The position numbers were made by a program, and so were the translations under genes. This document shows positions 8,565 through 16,655 of a stretch of DNA of 30,816 nucleotides, one piece after another (positions within the stretch are counted from its first letter, which is position 1; each line of letters opens with the position of its first letter). The DNA is from CAZLNO01 sp964561005 (GTDB taxonomy: Bacteria > Pseudomonadota > Alphaproteobacteria > Kiloniellales > Rhodovibrionaceae). Location of the stretch: the NCBI GenBank assembly GCA_964561005.1, contig CAZLNO010000039.1, positions 1 through 30,816 of the forward strand, given 5' to 3'. The notes below the pieces were generated by a model that was not told where the DNA came from, did no database searches, and worked only from the letters and a program-made list of their open reading frames with translations.

Positions 8565-9319
8565 CGCGGGCGCCGGGCCGGACCGGGGCAGGGAATGCCG
8601 GCACGCCGCCGTCGCTCGCGCAGACGTTGCGGGCGGCGGAAGCGGCGACGGCGGGACGCGCCTATCCCGGCAACCCCGTCCTGCGCGACCTGATCGAGCG
8701 CAGGACCTTCACCCACAACGGCCGGATCTATCGCGCGGCGCACCGCCTGGAGGACTTCGTCTGCGAGACCATGGGCCGCCTGGTGCTGGCGCAGGGCCTG
8801 CAAAGCTGCCTGGAGGTGGGGACGCTGTTCGGCTTCGCCACGCTGTTCCTGGCGGAGGCGGTGGCGGCGACCGGCGGCCAGGTGGACACCGTGGACATCC
8901 GACCCGCGCAATTGCACTGGGACCGCCATCGCGCGAGCGAGCCGCAGACCATCGAGAACGTTCACGAGGTGGCGGAGCGTCTGCTGGCGGAAAGCGGCCT
9001 GGCGGCGCAGGTGCGCTTGCTGGCGGGCGATTCCAATGCGGTTCTGCCGAACCTGATCCGCGAGGGACGGCGCTACGAGCTGGCGCTGGTGGACGGCGCG
9101 CACGACTTTCCCAGCGTGCTGCTGGACGTGATCGCGGTGGACAACCTGCTCGTGCCCGGCGGCTATCTGGTGCTGGACGACGTGGGGCGGACGCTGGCGA
9201 CGCGCGAGGGCAACCTGGGCGGGCCGAACCGCCTGCTGGCGGCGCTCTTCGCCTCGGGGCGCTACGAGGTGCTGCCGCTTTCCGCCAACGCCGCGCTGTG
9301 TCGCAAGGGGGCGGAATGA
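8561..9319 (+). CDS. O-methyltransferase-like SAM methyltransferase inside the ABC operon
   Basis: A 252-residue class I methyltransferase. Motif I is CLEVGTLFGFATLFLAEAV. VDTVDIRPAQ follows, with the acidic residue that binds SAM ribose, then LLAGDSNAVLPNL, LALVDGAHDFPSV, and GGYLVLDDVGR near the C-terminus. The VDGAHD and LDDVG pattern resembles the class 24-type and cephalosporin-hydroxylase-like methyltransferases that act on small molecules. The start ATG overlaps the ATPase stop, and the stop overlaps the ATG of the binding-protein gene (ATGA at 9316-9319). It therefore lies between subunits of one transporter with no spacing, which points to co-production with it. The substrate is unknown. 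Confidence 0.8.
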   Translation: MTRAPGRTGAGNAGTPPSLAQTLRAAEAATAGRAYPGNPVLRDLIERRTFTHNGRIYRAAHRLEDFVCETMGRLVLAQGLQSCLEVGTLFGFATLFLAEAVAATGGQVDTVDIRPAQLHWDRHRASEPQTIENVHEVAERLLAESGLAAQVRLLAGDSNAVLPNLIREGRRYELALVDGAHDFPSVLLDVIAVDNLLVPGGYLVLDDVGRTLATREGNLGGPNRLLAALFASGRYEVLPLSANAALCRKGAE

Positions 9320-11235
9320 GCCGCATGGCCTGGATCGGCCTGATCGCGTGTCTTTTGGCGGCTGGACCGGCGGAAGCGCAACCGCGACCCTTCATCGAGG
9401 CGCCCTTTCTGGCGCATGCCGTCGCCGCCGGCGAGCTGCCGCCGGTCGCCCAGCGGCTGCCGGCGGAGCCGGCGGTGGTCCGCTTCACCGATCAGGCAAC
9501 CAGCCCCGGCCTGCACGGCGGCACGCTGCGCATGGTGATGGGCCGCGAGAAGGACATCCGCATGATGGTCGTCTACGGCTACGCGCGGCTGGTGGCCTAC
9601 AACGAGGACCTGGAGCTGGTGCCCGACCTGCTGAAGGCGGTCGAGGTCGAGGACAATCGCCGCTTCACGCTGCACCTGCGCGAGGGACACCGCTGGTCCG
9701 ACGGCCATCCGTTCACGGCCGCCGACTTCGCCTACTGGTGGCGCGACATCGCCAACAACCGGGAGCTCTCGCCGCTGGGCCCGCCGGCGGCGATGATGGT
9801 GGACGGCCGGCCACCGACCTTCGAGGTGCTGGACGAGACCACGGTGCGCTACACCTGGGACGCGCCGAACGCCGCCTTCCTGCCGGCCCTGGCCGGGGCG
9901 CGGCCGCTGTTCATCTACGCCCCGGCACACTATCTGAAGCAATTCCACGAGGATTATGCCGATCCGGATCGCTTGGCCCGGCGCGTCGCCGCGGCGGACG
10001 CGCGCAACTGGGCGGGGCTGCACAGCCGGCGGGAACGGCCCTACCGCTCCGACAACCCCGACCTGCCGGTCCTCCAGCCCTGGCGCAACACCACCGAGCC
10101 GCCCTCCGAGCGCTTCGTCTTCGAGCGCAACCCCTACTATCATCGCGTGGACGCGGCGGGCCGGCAGCTTCCCTACATCGACCGCGTGGCCATCGCGGTG
10201 GCCGACGACCGCCTGATCGCCGCCAAGACGGCGGCCGGGGAGTCCGACCTCCAGGCGCGCCACCTGCGCCTCGCCGACTACACCTTTCTGAAGGAAGCCG
10301 AAGAGCGCAACGACTACACCGTGCGGCTCTGGCGCACGGGCAGCGGCGCCGAGATCGCCCTCTATCCCAACTTGAACGCCGCCGATCCCGTGTGGCGCGA
10401 ACTGAACCGCGACGCCCGCTTCCGCCGCGCATTGTCGCTGGCCATCCACCGCTACGAGCTGAACCAGGTGATCTACTATGGCCTGGGCAACGAGAGCGCC
10501 AACACCGTCCTGCCGCGCAGTCCGCTGTACAGGACGCGCTATGCCGAGGCGTGGGCAACCTACGAGCCGGACCGGGCCAACGCCTTGCTGGACGACATCG
10601 GCCTCGACGAGCGCGACCATCGCGGCATCCGCCTGCTGCCCGACGGCCGACCGGCCGAGATCATCGTCGATACCGCCGGCGAGAGCACCGAGACCACCGA
10701 CGTGCTGGAGCTGATCGAGGACACCTGGCGCAAGGTTGGAATCAAGCTCCACATCCGCCCCTCGCAGCGCGAGGTGTTCCGCAACCGCGTTTTCTCGGGC
10801 GAGGCCGTCATGTCGGTCTGGTCCGGGCTGGTGAACGCGATCCCGACCGCCGAGACGGTCCCCAAGGAGCTGGCGCCGTCGAGCCGGTACCAGTACCAGT
10901 GGCCGGCCTGGGGACGCTACGTGGAGACGGCTGGCGCCGCGGGGGAGGCGCCGGCCCTGCCGGCGGCCCGGCGCCTGGTCGAGCTGCACGACGCCTGGGC
11001 GCGGGCGGACGGCGCCGCCGCCGCCCGGGAGATCTGGCACGAGATGCTGGAGATCCACGCCGACCGGGTCTTCTCCATCGGCACGGTCAACGGCGTGCCG
11101 CATCCCGTGGTGGTCGACAACGACCTGCGCAACGTGCCGGACGAGGCCTACTATACCTGGGAGCCCACGGCCTATTTCGGCGTCTATCGGCCGGACACCT
11201 TCTGGTTCGGCGACGCCCGGCGGCGGGCGCGGTAG
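9316..11235 (+). CDS. Peptide ABC transporter substrate-binding protein (SBP family 5)
   Basis: A 639-residue periplasmic binding protein of the family 5 type (DppA/OppA/YejA superfamily). ATG at 9316 gives a clear signal peptide, with a positive start, a hydrophobic core IGLIACLLAAGPA, and probable cleavage after AEA. Mature-domain landmarks are LELVPDLLKAVEVED, LREGHRWSDGHPFTAADF (the family signature), FERNPYYHRVD, and RFRRALSLAIHRYELNQVIYYG. At more than 600 residues it is longer than the usual 500 to 560. It shares the ATGA overlap with the preceding methyltransferase. The ligand is not readable from sequence; peptides are the usual ligands, and family 5 also binds opines and sugars. Confidence 0.92.
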   Translation: MSRMAWIGLIACLLAAGPAEAQPRPFIEAPFLAHAVAAGELPPVAQRLPAEPAVVRFTDQATSPGLHGGTLRMVMGREKDIRMMVVYGYARLVAYNEDLELVPDLLKAVEVEDNRRFTLHLREGHRWSDGHPFTAADFAYWWRDIANNRELSPLGPPAAMMVDGRPPTFEVLDETTVRYTWDAPNAAFLPALAGARPLFIYAPAHYLKQFHEDYADPDRLARRVAAADARNWAGLHSRRERPYRSDNPDLPVLQPWRNTTEPPSERFVFERNPYYHRVDAAGRQLPYIDRVAIAVADDRLIAAKTAAGESDLQARHLRLADYTFLKEAEERNDYTVRLWRTGSGAEIALYPNLNAADPVWRELNRDARFRRALSLAIHRYELNQVIYYGLGNESANTVLPRSPLYRTRYAEAWATYEPDRANALLDDIGLDERDHRGIRLLPDGRPAEIIVDTAGESTETTDVLELIEDTWRKVGIKLHIRPSQREVFRNRVFSGEAVMSVWSGLVNAIPTAETVPKELAPSSRYQYQWPAWGRYVETAGAAGEAPALPAARRLVELHDAWARADGAAAAREIWHEMLEIHADRVFSIGTVNGVPHPVVVDNDLRNVPDEAYYTWEPTAYFGVYRPDTFWFGDARRRAR

Positions 11236-11255
11236 CGCGGGCAGGGGGAGACGGC

Positions 11256-12254
11256 ATGCTGCGGTACGTGGCGCATCGCCTGATCCTGATGGTGCCCACG
11301 CTGGTCGCGATCTCGATCATCGTCTTCGCCATCATCCAGTTGCCGCCCGGCGACTACCTGGAAAGCCACATCGCGGAGCTGCAGGCCCAGGGCGAGTCCG
11401 TCGATCCGCAGAAGATCGCCTTCCTGCGCGAGCACTATGGCCTCGACCGGCCGATCCACGAGCAGTACGCGGCCTGGCTGTTCGGGATGCTGCAGGGCGA
11501 CTTCGGCTATTCCTTCGAGTACAACATGCCGGTCTCGGCGGTGGTCGGCGACCGCATGGCGCTGACGGTGCTGCTGTCGCTGACCACGATCCTGTTCACC
11601 TGGATCGTCGCCTTTCCCATCGGCATCTACTCGGCGGTGCGGCAGTACAGTCTCGGCGACTACCTCCTGACCCTGGTCGGGTTCATCGGCCTGGCGACGC
11701 CGAACTTCCTGCTGGCGCTGGTGCTGCTGTACCTGGCCAACGTGTGGTTCGGCACCTCCATCGGCGGGCTGATGGACGCGCGCTACATCGACGCGCCCTG
11801 GAGCTGGGGCAAGCTGCTGTCGGTGCTGGAGCACATCTGGATTCCGGTGATCGTCATCGGCACCGCCGGCACCGCCGGGATGATTCGGCGCCTGCGCGCC
11901 AACCTGCTGGACGAGTTGCACAAGCAGTACGTCGTCACCGCGCGCGCCAAGGGGCTGCCGCGCCTGCGGCTGCTCCTGAAATATCCCCTGCGCATCGCGC
12001 TGAACTTCTTCGTCGCCGACATCGGCGCGCTGCTGCCCAGCGTGATCTCCGGCGCGGAGGTGGTGGCGATCGTGATGTCGCTGCCGACAACCGGGCCGAT
12101 GCTGATCAACGCGCTGCAGAGCCAGGACATGTATCTGGCTGGCTCCTTTCTCATGTTCCTGGCGACCTTGACGGTGGTGGGCGTGCTGGTCTCGGACCTG
12201 GCGCTGGCGGCGCTCGATCCGCGGATCCGCTACGAATCGGGGCTGCGGCGATGA
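11256..12254 (+). CDS. Peptide ABC transporter permease (DppB/YejB type)
   Basis: A 332-residue inner-membrane permease. It begins with the classic N-terminal helix MLRYVAHRLILMVPTLVAIS. A periplasmic loop with FLREHYGLDRPIHEQYAAWL and GDFGYSF follows, and then the core with several hydrophobic helices. The cytoplasmic EAA-like loop is seen as YVVTARAKGLPRLRLLLKY. A strong ribosome-binding site (AGGGGGAG, 11243-11250) stands 5 nt before the ATG, and the gene starts 20 nt after the binding-protein stop. The stop overlaps the next start as ATGA at 12251-12254. It forms the membrane channel together with the following permease. Confidence 0.93.
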   Translation: MLRYVAHRLILMVPTLVAISIIVFAIIQLPPGDYLESHIAELQAQGESVDPQKIAFLREHYGLDRPIHEQYAAWLFGMLQGDFGYSFEYNMPVSAVVGDRMALTVLLSLTTILFTWIVAFPIGIYSAVRQYSLGDYLLTLVGFIGLATPNFLLALVLLYLANVWFGTSIGGLMDARYIDAPWSWGKLLSVLEHIWIPVIVIGTAGTAGMIRRLRANLLDELHKQYVVTARAKGLPRLRLLLKYPLRIALNFFVADIGALLPSVISGAEVVAIVMSLPTTGPMLINALQSQDMYLAGSFLMFLATLTVVGVLVSDLALAALDPRIRYESGLRR

Positions 12255-13438
12255 CGGGGGCGGGACGCGACCGGCGCCGGGGCGGCGAGGGGCGGCTGCC
12301 GCACTACGTCTCCGACGTGCCCTTCGCCCCGCGCGAGGAAGAGGCGCTGACGGCGGCGCAGGAGCGGGTCTACCTGGCCTCGCAGTGGCGGCTCATGTGG
12401 TGGAAGCTGCGCCGCCACCGCCTGGCGATGATCAGCGCCGTGGTGCTCCTGCTCATGTACGGCGCCATCGTCATCGCGGAGTTCCTGGCGCCCTACAACC
12501 TGCACACCCGGCACACCGACTTCATCTACGCCCCGCCGCAGGCGGTCCATCTCTTCCACGAGGGCCGATTCGTGGGTCCCTTCGTCTATGGCCTCGACTA
12601 CCGGCTGAACATGGAAAACCTGAAGCGCGAGTACACCCCGAACCCCGACAAGGTGCAGCCGCTGCGCTTCTTCTGCCGGGGCGACGGCTACGAATTCTGG
12701 GGGCTGGTGCCGGGCCGGCTGCATCTCGTGTGTCCGGCCGAGGGCGGCACGCTGTTCCTGCTCGGCACCGACCGCCTGGGGCGCGACATGCTCTCGCGCA
12801 TTCTCCACGGCGCGCGCATTTCGCTCACCATCGGGCTGGCCGGCATCGCTGTGAGCTTCACGATGGCGATGGTCATCGGCGGCATCGCCGGGTTCTACGG
12901 CGGCTGGATCGACAACCTGGTGCAGCGGCTGATCGAGGTGGTGCGCTCCTTCCCGGAGTTGCCGCTGTGGATGGCGCTGGCCGCCATCATGCCGGTGACC
13001 TGGAGCCCGCTGCTGGTCTACTTCGGCATCGTGGTCATCCTGGCGCTGCTCGACTGGACCAATCTGGCGCGGGCGGTTCGCTCCAAGGTCCTGGCCCTGC
13101 GCGAGGAGGACTATGTCGAGGCCGCCGCGCTGCTGGGGGCCTCGCCCCGGCGGATCATCGGCCGCCACCTGCTGCCCGGCGTGATGAGCCATCTCATCGC
13201 CTCGGCCACGCTGTCGGTGCCGGCGATGATCCTGGGGGAGACGGCGCTGAGCTTCCTGGGGCTGGGGCTGCGGCCGCCGATCACGTCCTGGGGCGTGCTG
13301 CTGAACGAGGCGCAGAACATCAACGTGGTGGCGCTCTACCCCTGGCTGATGCTGCCGGTGGTGCCGGTGATCGTGGTGATCCTGGCCTTCAACTTCTTCG
13401 GCGACGGGCTGCGCGACGCGGCCGATCCCTACAAGTGA
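12251..13438 (+). CDS. Peptide ABC transporter permease (DppC/YejE type) with enlarged periplasmic loop
   Basis: A 395-residue permease. After a soluble N-terminus of about 45 residues, WKLRRHRLAMISAVVLLLMYG forms TM1. A periplasmic segment of some 90 residues follows, containing two cysteines (FFCRGDGYEFWG and LHLVCPAEGG). After this comes the family signature LGTDRLGRDMLSRILHGARISL, and the remaining helices include the EAA-type loop DYVEAAALLGASPRRIIGRHLLP. The C-terminus FNFFGDGLRDAADPYK is typical. Compared with ordinary DppC (about 300 residues) the extra length lies in the N-terminal extension and the first periplasmic loop. It is the last gene of the plus-strand operon; its stop is only 6 nt from the stop of the convergent gene. 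Confidence 0.92.
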   Translation: MTGAGRDRRRGGEGRLPHYVSDVPFAPREEEALTAAQERVYLASQWRLMWWKLRRHRLAMISAVVLLLMYGAIVIAEFLAPYNLHTRHTDFIYAPPQAVHLFHEGRFVGPFVYGLDYRLNMENLKREYTPNPDKVQPLRFFCRGDGYEFWGLVPGRLHLVCPAEGGTLFLLGTDRLGRDMLSRILHGARISLTIGLAGIAVSFTMAMVIGGIAGFYGGWIDNLVQRLIEVVRSFPELPLWMALAAIMPVTWSPLLVYFGIVVILALLDWTNLARAVRSKVLALREEDYVEAAALLGASPRRIIGRHLLPGVMSHLIASATLSVPAMILGETALSFLGLGLRPPITSWGVLLNEAQNINVVALYPWLMLPVVPVIVVILAFNFFGDGLRDAADPYK

Positions 13439-13444
13439 CGGCGC

Positions 13445-13912
13445 CTACGGGGATGTTTTGCCCCGCGTGCCCTGGCTGTCGCGGAGCTGCCGCGTGGTGG
13501 CGTCGAGCCGCTGGGCCAGCTCGCGCATGACCTCGATGGCCATGTCGGGGAAGTCCCGGACAAGGCGGAAGAACACCTCGCGGCGAACCTTCAGGGCCGT
13601 CAGGCGCGAGGTGGCGGTCACCGTGGCCGTGCGCGGCACGTCGCAGAGCATCGCGATCTCGCCCACGATGTCGTTGCGGCCCAGGTCCGCCACGTGCAGC
13701 TCGCCGCCGCTGCCGCCGCGCGTGGTGACTGCCGCCGAGCCCTCCAGGATCACGAAGGCGGCGTCGCCACGCTCGCCTTCCTGGAACAGCCGGTCGCCGG
13801 GCTGGAAGGTCAGCCGCTCGCTGGTGAAGGCCAGCAGCTTCAGCTTCGCCGGGTCCAGGTTGGCGAACATCGGCACGTTGCGCAGGTGCTTGATCTCGTC
13901 GTCGAGGCTCAC
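13445..13912 (-). CDS. Cyclic-nucleotide-binding-domain protein
   Basis: A 155-residue protein consisting of one Crp/PKA-type cyclic-nucleotide-binding domain. FANLDPAKLKLLAF begins the domain. FQPGDRLFQEGERGDAAFVILEGSA forms the first beta-roll. The phosphate-binding cassette is DIVGEIAMLCDVPRTATVTA, with GE and R in the expected places. A C-terminal helical part (AIEVMRELAQRLDATTRQLRD) follows; no helix-turn-helix domain is present, so it is not a Crp-like regulator. GTG at 13912 is preferred because its GTGA overlaps the stop of the upstream ABC gene (13909-13911), which indicates coupling. A longer frame upstream would lie inside that gene and is rich in Arg and Gly. It may be a nucleotide-sensing subunit of the ABC protein, which is inference. 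Confidence 0.82.
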   Translation of the reverse strand: MSLDDEIKHLRNVPMFANLDPAKLKLLAFTSERLTFQPGDRLFQEGERGDAAFVILEGSAAVTTRGGSGGELHVADLGRNDIVGEIAMLCDVPRTATVTATSRLTALKVRREVFFRLVRDFPDMAIEVMRELAQRLDATTRQLRDSQGTRGKTSP

Positions 13913-16482
13913 GAGCGTCCTCCCGCCGCCGTTGCCGCCGGGCTCCGGCCCGATCCGGGCCGATCGGCCACGATGCGGCCGCCGTCCATCTCCAGCACCC
14001 GGTCGAAGCCGTGCAGATCCTGCTCGCGCCCCAGCACCCACACGATCCGCCCGCCGGCCATCCAGTCGAACACGGCCGCGCGCAGCTGGCGGTCCTCCTC
14101 GGGGTCGAAGCCGGCGGTGGCCTCGTTCAGGATCAGGGTCCGCGGCGTCTTGAGCAGGGCGCGGGCGATGGCCAGCTTCTGGCGCTGCACGAACGACAGC
14201 CGGCCGCCGGCGATGCCCACCTCGTAGCCCAGCCCGGCCAGCATCACGTCCTCGCGCAGCCCGCCCTCGACCAGTACGGCGTCGATCTCGCGGCCGACCC
14301 GCTCGCGCGCCTGCGCGGCGCCATGCACCAGCTTGCCGAAGAGGATGTTGTCCTCCAGCGTCGCCGCCGGATTGTAGCGCCGGGAGTCGAAGAACGCGAT
14401 GGCGTCGCGCTGCGCGGCCGGCAGCTCGCGGGCGAACCGCCGCCGCGCCTCCAGGAGCCGGGTCTGCATCCCGGCGTCGAGCAGGTCGAGGCGATGGCGG
14501 GCGGGGATCAGCCGGAAGGCCAGCGCCAGCAGCCGCCGCTGGTCCGGTCCCGCCATGCGCCTGGCCGGCAGCTTGGCCACGCGCGCCAGCAGCGCGCGGT
14601 AGTCCGGCAGCTCGCGGGCGCTGACAAAGGCATACTGCTCGAAGAACTCGTGGTCGGGCGGCAGGTCGGCGAACAGCTCCACCATGGTCGCCGCCAGTTT
14701 GCGGCCGATCTCGACCATGTCGTCGTGCAGCCCGGTGGCACGGAGCACATGCAACACATGGGCGTCATCGGCCAGGTTCGCCATCGCGAAGCGCGCGTCC
14801 AGCGGCGTGCCGAACAGCAGGTTCTCGGCGACGTTGGCGTTGGTGTTGTAGCGCGACTCGTCGAACGGCTCGACCAGGTCGGTGAGCCCCTGCCGCGCCA
14901 GGCGCTCGCGCAGCCGTGCCCGGGCGGCCACGACGGCCTCCGCGAGGGTCGGGTGGGCGTCCGGGTCGATGCACTGACGCAGGCCGAACTGGTAGACGTC
15001 GCCGTCCAGGGCCACCGCCGCCAACACCTCCAGCATGCGGGCCTGCAGCGCCGCGTCGTCGGACACCCCGGCCAGCGCATAGTCGATCCAATCGCCACCG
15101 CCGTCCTTCTCGTCGCCGTCGCGCGGGGCGGCGCGCTGTCTCAGGCCATAGACCAGATTGCCGCGCACGCTGCCGGCGAAGATGAAGCTGGCCTGCCCGA
15201 CATAGCCGAGGTGGCGGGCCAGCGTGGCGTCAGGCACGGTGGCCAGATCGCGCTCGCCATAGCGGATCTGCCCCGCCGAGGGCAGCACGAGGCGGGCGAG
15301 GAGCTGGGCCAGTTCGCCCTTGCCGCTGCCGCCCGGCCCCACGACGGCGACGCCTTCGTCCGCCGCCAGCGTCGCGCTTGCCGCCTCGACCATGTTGAAC
15401 GCGCCGTCCTCGCTCAGCGTGACCCGGCTCAGCACGAGCGGACCGTCCAGTTGGTCGTCCGCCTCCGGCGCCGCCTCGATCAGCGCAGGGTCGCGGAGGT
15501 CCGGCAGGCTGAACTGCTCGACGATCTGCGCGTACTTGACCTTCATGTCCTCCTTGGTCTGGTAGTATTTCAACAGGGCCTTCCACGGCGGGTTGAGGTC
15601 CTTGTAGGCCGCCAGCACCGCGACCAGCGCGCCCATCGACAGCTCGCCGACGATGACCAGGTAACCGCCGGCCGAATAGAAGAAGAAGGGCGTGACCGAG
15701 GACAGGAAGCTGTTCAGGAACTTGATGAAGTACTTCCGCTTGTAGATCTCGAAGCGGATGTCGAGGATGCGGTCCAGCCGCGCCCCGATGTCGGCCAGCT
15801 CGTAGCGCGCCGTGCCGTGGGTGTGGATCTCCGCGATGCCGGAGACGCCCTCGCCGATGCGGTCGGCCATGCCGCGCACCGTCCGCACGCGCTGGCGCGA
15901 CAGCGCGTTGACCCGTCGCTGCAGGCGCGGGACCAGGACCATCTGCACCGGATAGAGCGCGATGGCGGCGGCGCCCAGGAAGGGGTCCTGGTTGAAGATG
16001 AAAAAGAGGTAGGTGAGCAGGATGCCGCCCTGCAGCGCCGGCTCCGCGATGGCGTCGCCGATGAAGGCGCCCAGCGGCTCGGTCTCGGCCGTCGTCATGG
16101 CGATGATCTCGCCCTGCGACAGCCGCCGGAAGTGGGGCAGGGGAAAGCGCAGCACGCGGCGATAGAGCTCGTGGCGGAGCTGGCGCAGCAGCCGCTCGCC
16201 CAGCACGCCCTTGTAGACGTTGATGGCGTACTTGAAGCCGCCGTTGACGACGACCAGCACCAGAAAGAGCAAACAGAGCAGCAGCAGGTACTGCACCTGC
16301 GTCACCGGCTGGCCGAACACCGCCTCCGGCGTGTCCGTCCCCTCGATGCCTTTGTTGATGATCTGCTTGGGGACATCCAGCGCGTAGTAGGTCAGCGGCA
16401 GCGAGGCCAGCGTCAAAAGGACGACGAAGAGCTGACCGCGAGCGCTGTTGCGGAAGATGTAGCGGTAGATCGAGCGGTCCAC
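13909..16482 (-). CDS. ABC exporter-like protein with enlarged, degenerate nucleotide-binding domain
   Basis: About 857 residues from the preferred GTG at 16482 (MDRSIYRYIFRNSARGQ). An in-frame ATG at 16632 would add 50 residues but runs into the divergent promoter region. The N-terminal 320 residues form a type I exporter transmembrane domain with a coupling segment (LRFPLPHFRRLSQGEIIAM). The nucleotide-binding domain is unusual. Walker A is GPGGSGKG (382-389), without the Ser/Thr. The Q-loop is YVGQASFIF, the signature is IAGGRLSFVQRQ (from about 757), and Walker B is LILNEATAGFD (783-793), with Asn in place of Asp. The H-loop position reads VLGRE, without His. Walker A and B are about 400 residues apart instead of some 120, owing to an insert with repeated NLLFG-like modules. 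It overlaps the CNB gene by 4 nt. ATP hydrolysis may be impaired. Confidence 0.85.
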   Translation of the reverse strand: MDRSIYRYIFRNSARGQLFVVLLTLASLPLTYYALDVPKQIINKGIEGTDTPEAVFGQPVTQVQYLLLLCLLFLVLVVVNGGFKYAINVYKGVLGERLLRQLRHELYRRVLRFPLPHFRRLSQGEIIAMTTAETEPLGAFIGDAIAEPALQGGILLTYLFFIFNQDPFLGAAAIALYPVQMVLVPRLQRRVNALSRQRVRTVRGMADRIGEGVSGIAEIHTHGTARYELADIGARLDRILDIRFEIYKRKYFIKFLNSFLSSVTPFFFYSAGGYLVIVGELSMGALVAVLAAYKDLNPPWKALLKYYQTKEDMKVKYAQIVEQFSLPDLRDPALIEAAPEADDQLDGPLVLSRVTLSEDGAFNMVEAASATLAADEGVAVVGPGGSGKGELAQLLARLVLPSAGQIRYGERDLATVPDATLARHLGYVGQASFIFAGSVRGNLVYGLRQRAAPRDGDEKDGGGDWIDYALAGVSDDAALQARMLEVLAAVALDGDVYQFGLRQCIDPDAHPTLAEAVVAARARLRERLARQGLTDLVEPFDESRYNTNANVAENLLFGTPLDARFAMANLADDAHVLHVLRATGLHDDMVEIGRKLAATMVELFADLPPDHEFFEQYAFVSARELPDYRALLARVAKLPARRMAGPDQRRLLALAFRLIPARHRLDLLDAGMQTRLLEARRRFARELPAAQRDAIAFFDSRRYNPAATLEDNILFGKLVHGAAQARERVGREIDAVLVEGGLREDVMLAGLGYEVGIAGGRLSFVQRQKLAIARALLKTPRTLILNEATAGFDPEEDRQLRAAVFDWMAGGRIVWVLGREQDLHGFDRVLEMDGGRIVADRPGSGRSPAATAAGGRS

Positions 16483-16613
16483 GTCCGGCCCAGTCGCAAG
16501 CGAAACGGTCGACCCCCAGTATTCCCGACTTGGGCACGACGCACCAGCGCGAACAGAAGTTCGCGATGCGAAACCTTGACAATCGTGAATTCGTGTCCCG
16601 GCCCGCGAATGAC

Positions 16614-16619
16614 TATACT
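16614..16619 (+). promoter_or_regulatory. Candidate -10 element of the glycan operon
   Basis: tatact lies in the divergent region, 36 nt before the ATG at 16656. No good -35 stands at the proper distance; a perfect ttgaca (16576-16581) is 32 nt away, too far for a standard promoter. Confidence 0.3.
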
Positions 16620-16655
16620 GGGGTACGATCAAAACTCTGGGGCGAACACGCCAAA

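Noticed and set aside
9262..11103. Frame of about 610 codons opposite the substrate-binding protein
   Set aside because: The plus-strand gene has a signal peptide and the family 5 signature; the opposite frame has neither.
13439..13444. Search for a terminator between the convergent ABC permease and CNB genes
   Set aside because: Only 6 nt lie between the stops and no stem-loop with a T-run was seen nearby.
16576..16619. ttgaca (16576) paired with tatact (16614) as one promoter
   Set aside because: The 32-nt spacer is far outside the normal 15-19 nt range; only the -10-like element was kept as a weak candidate.
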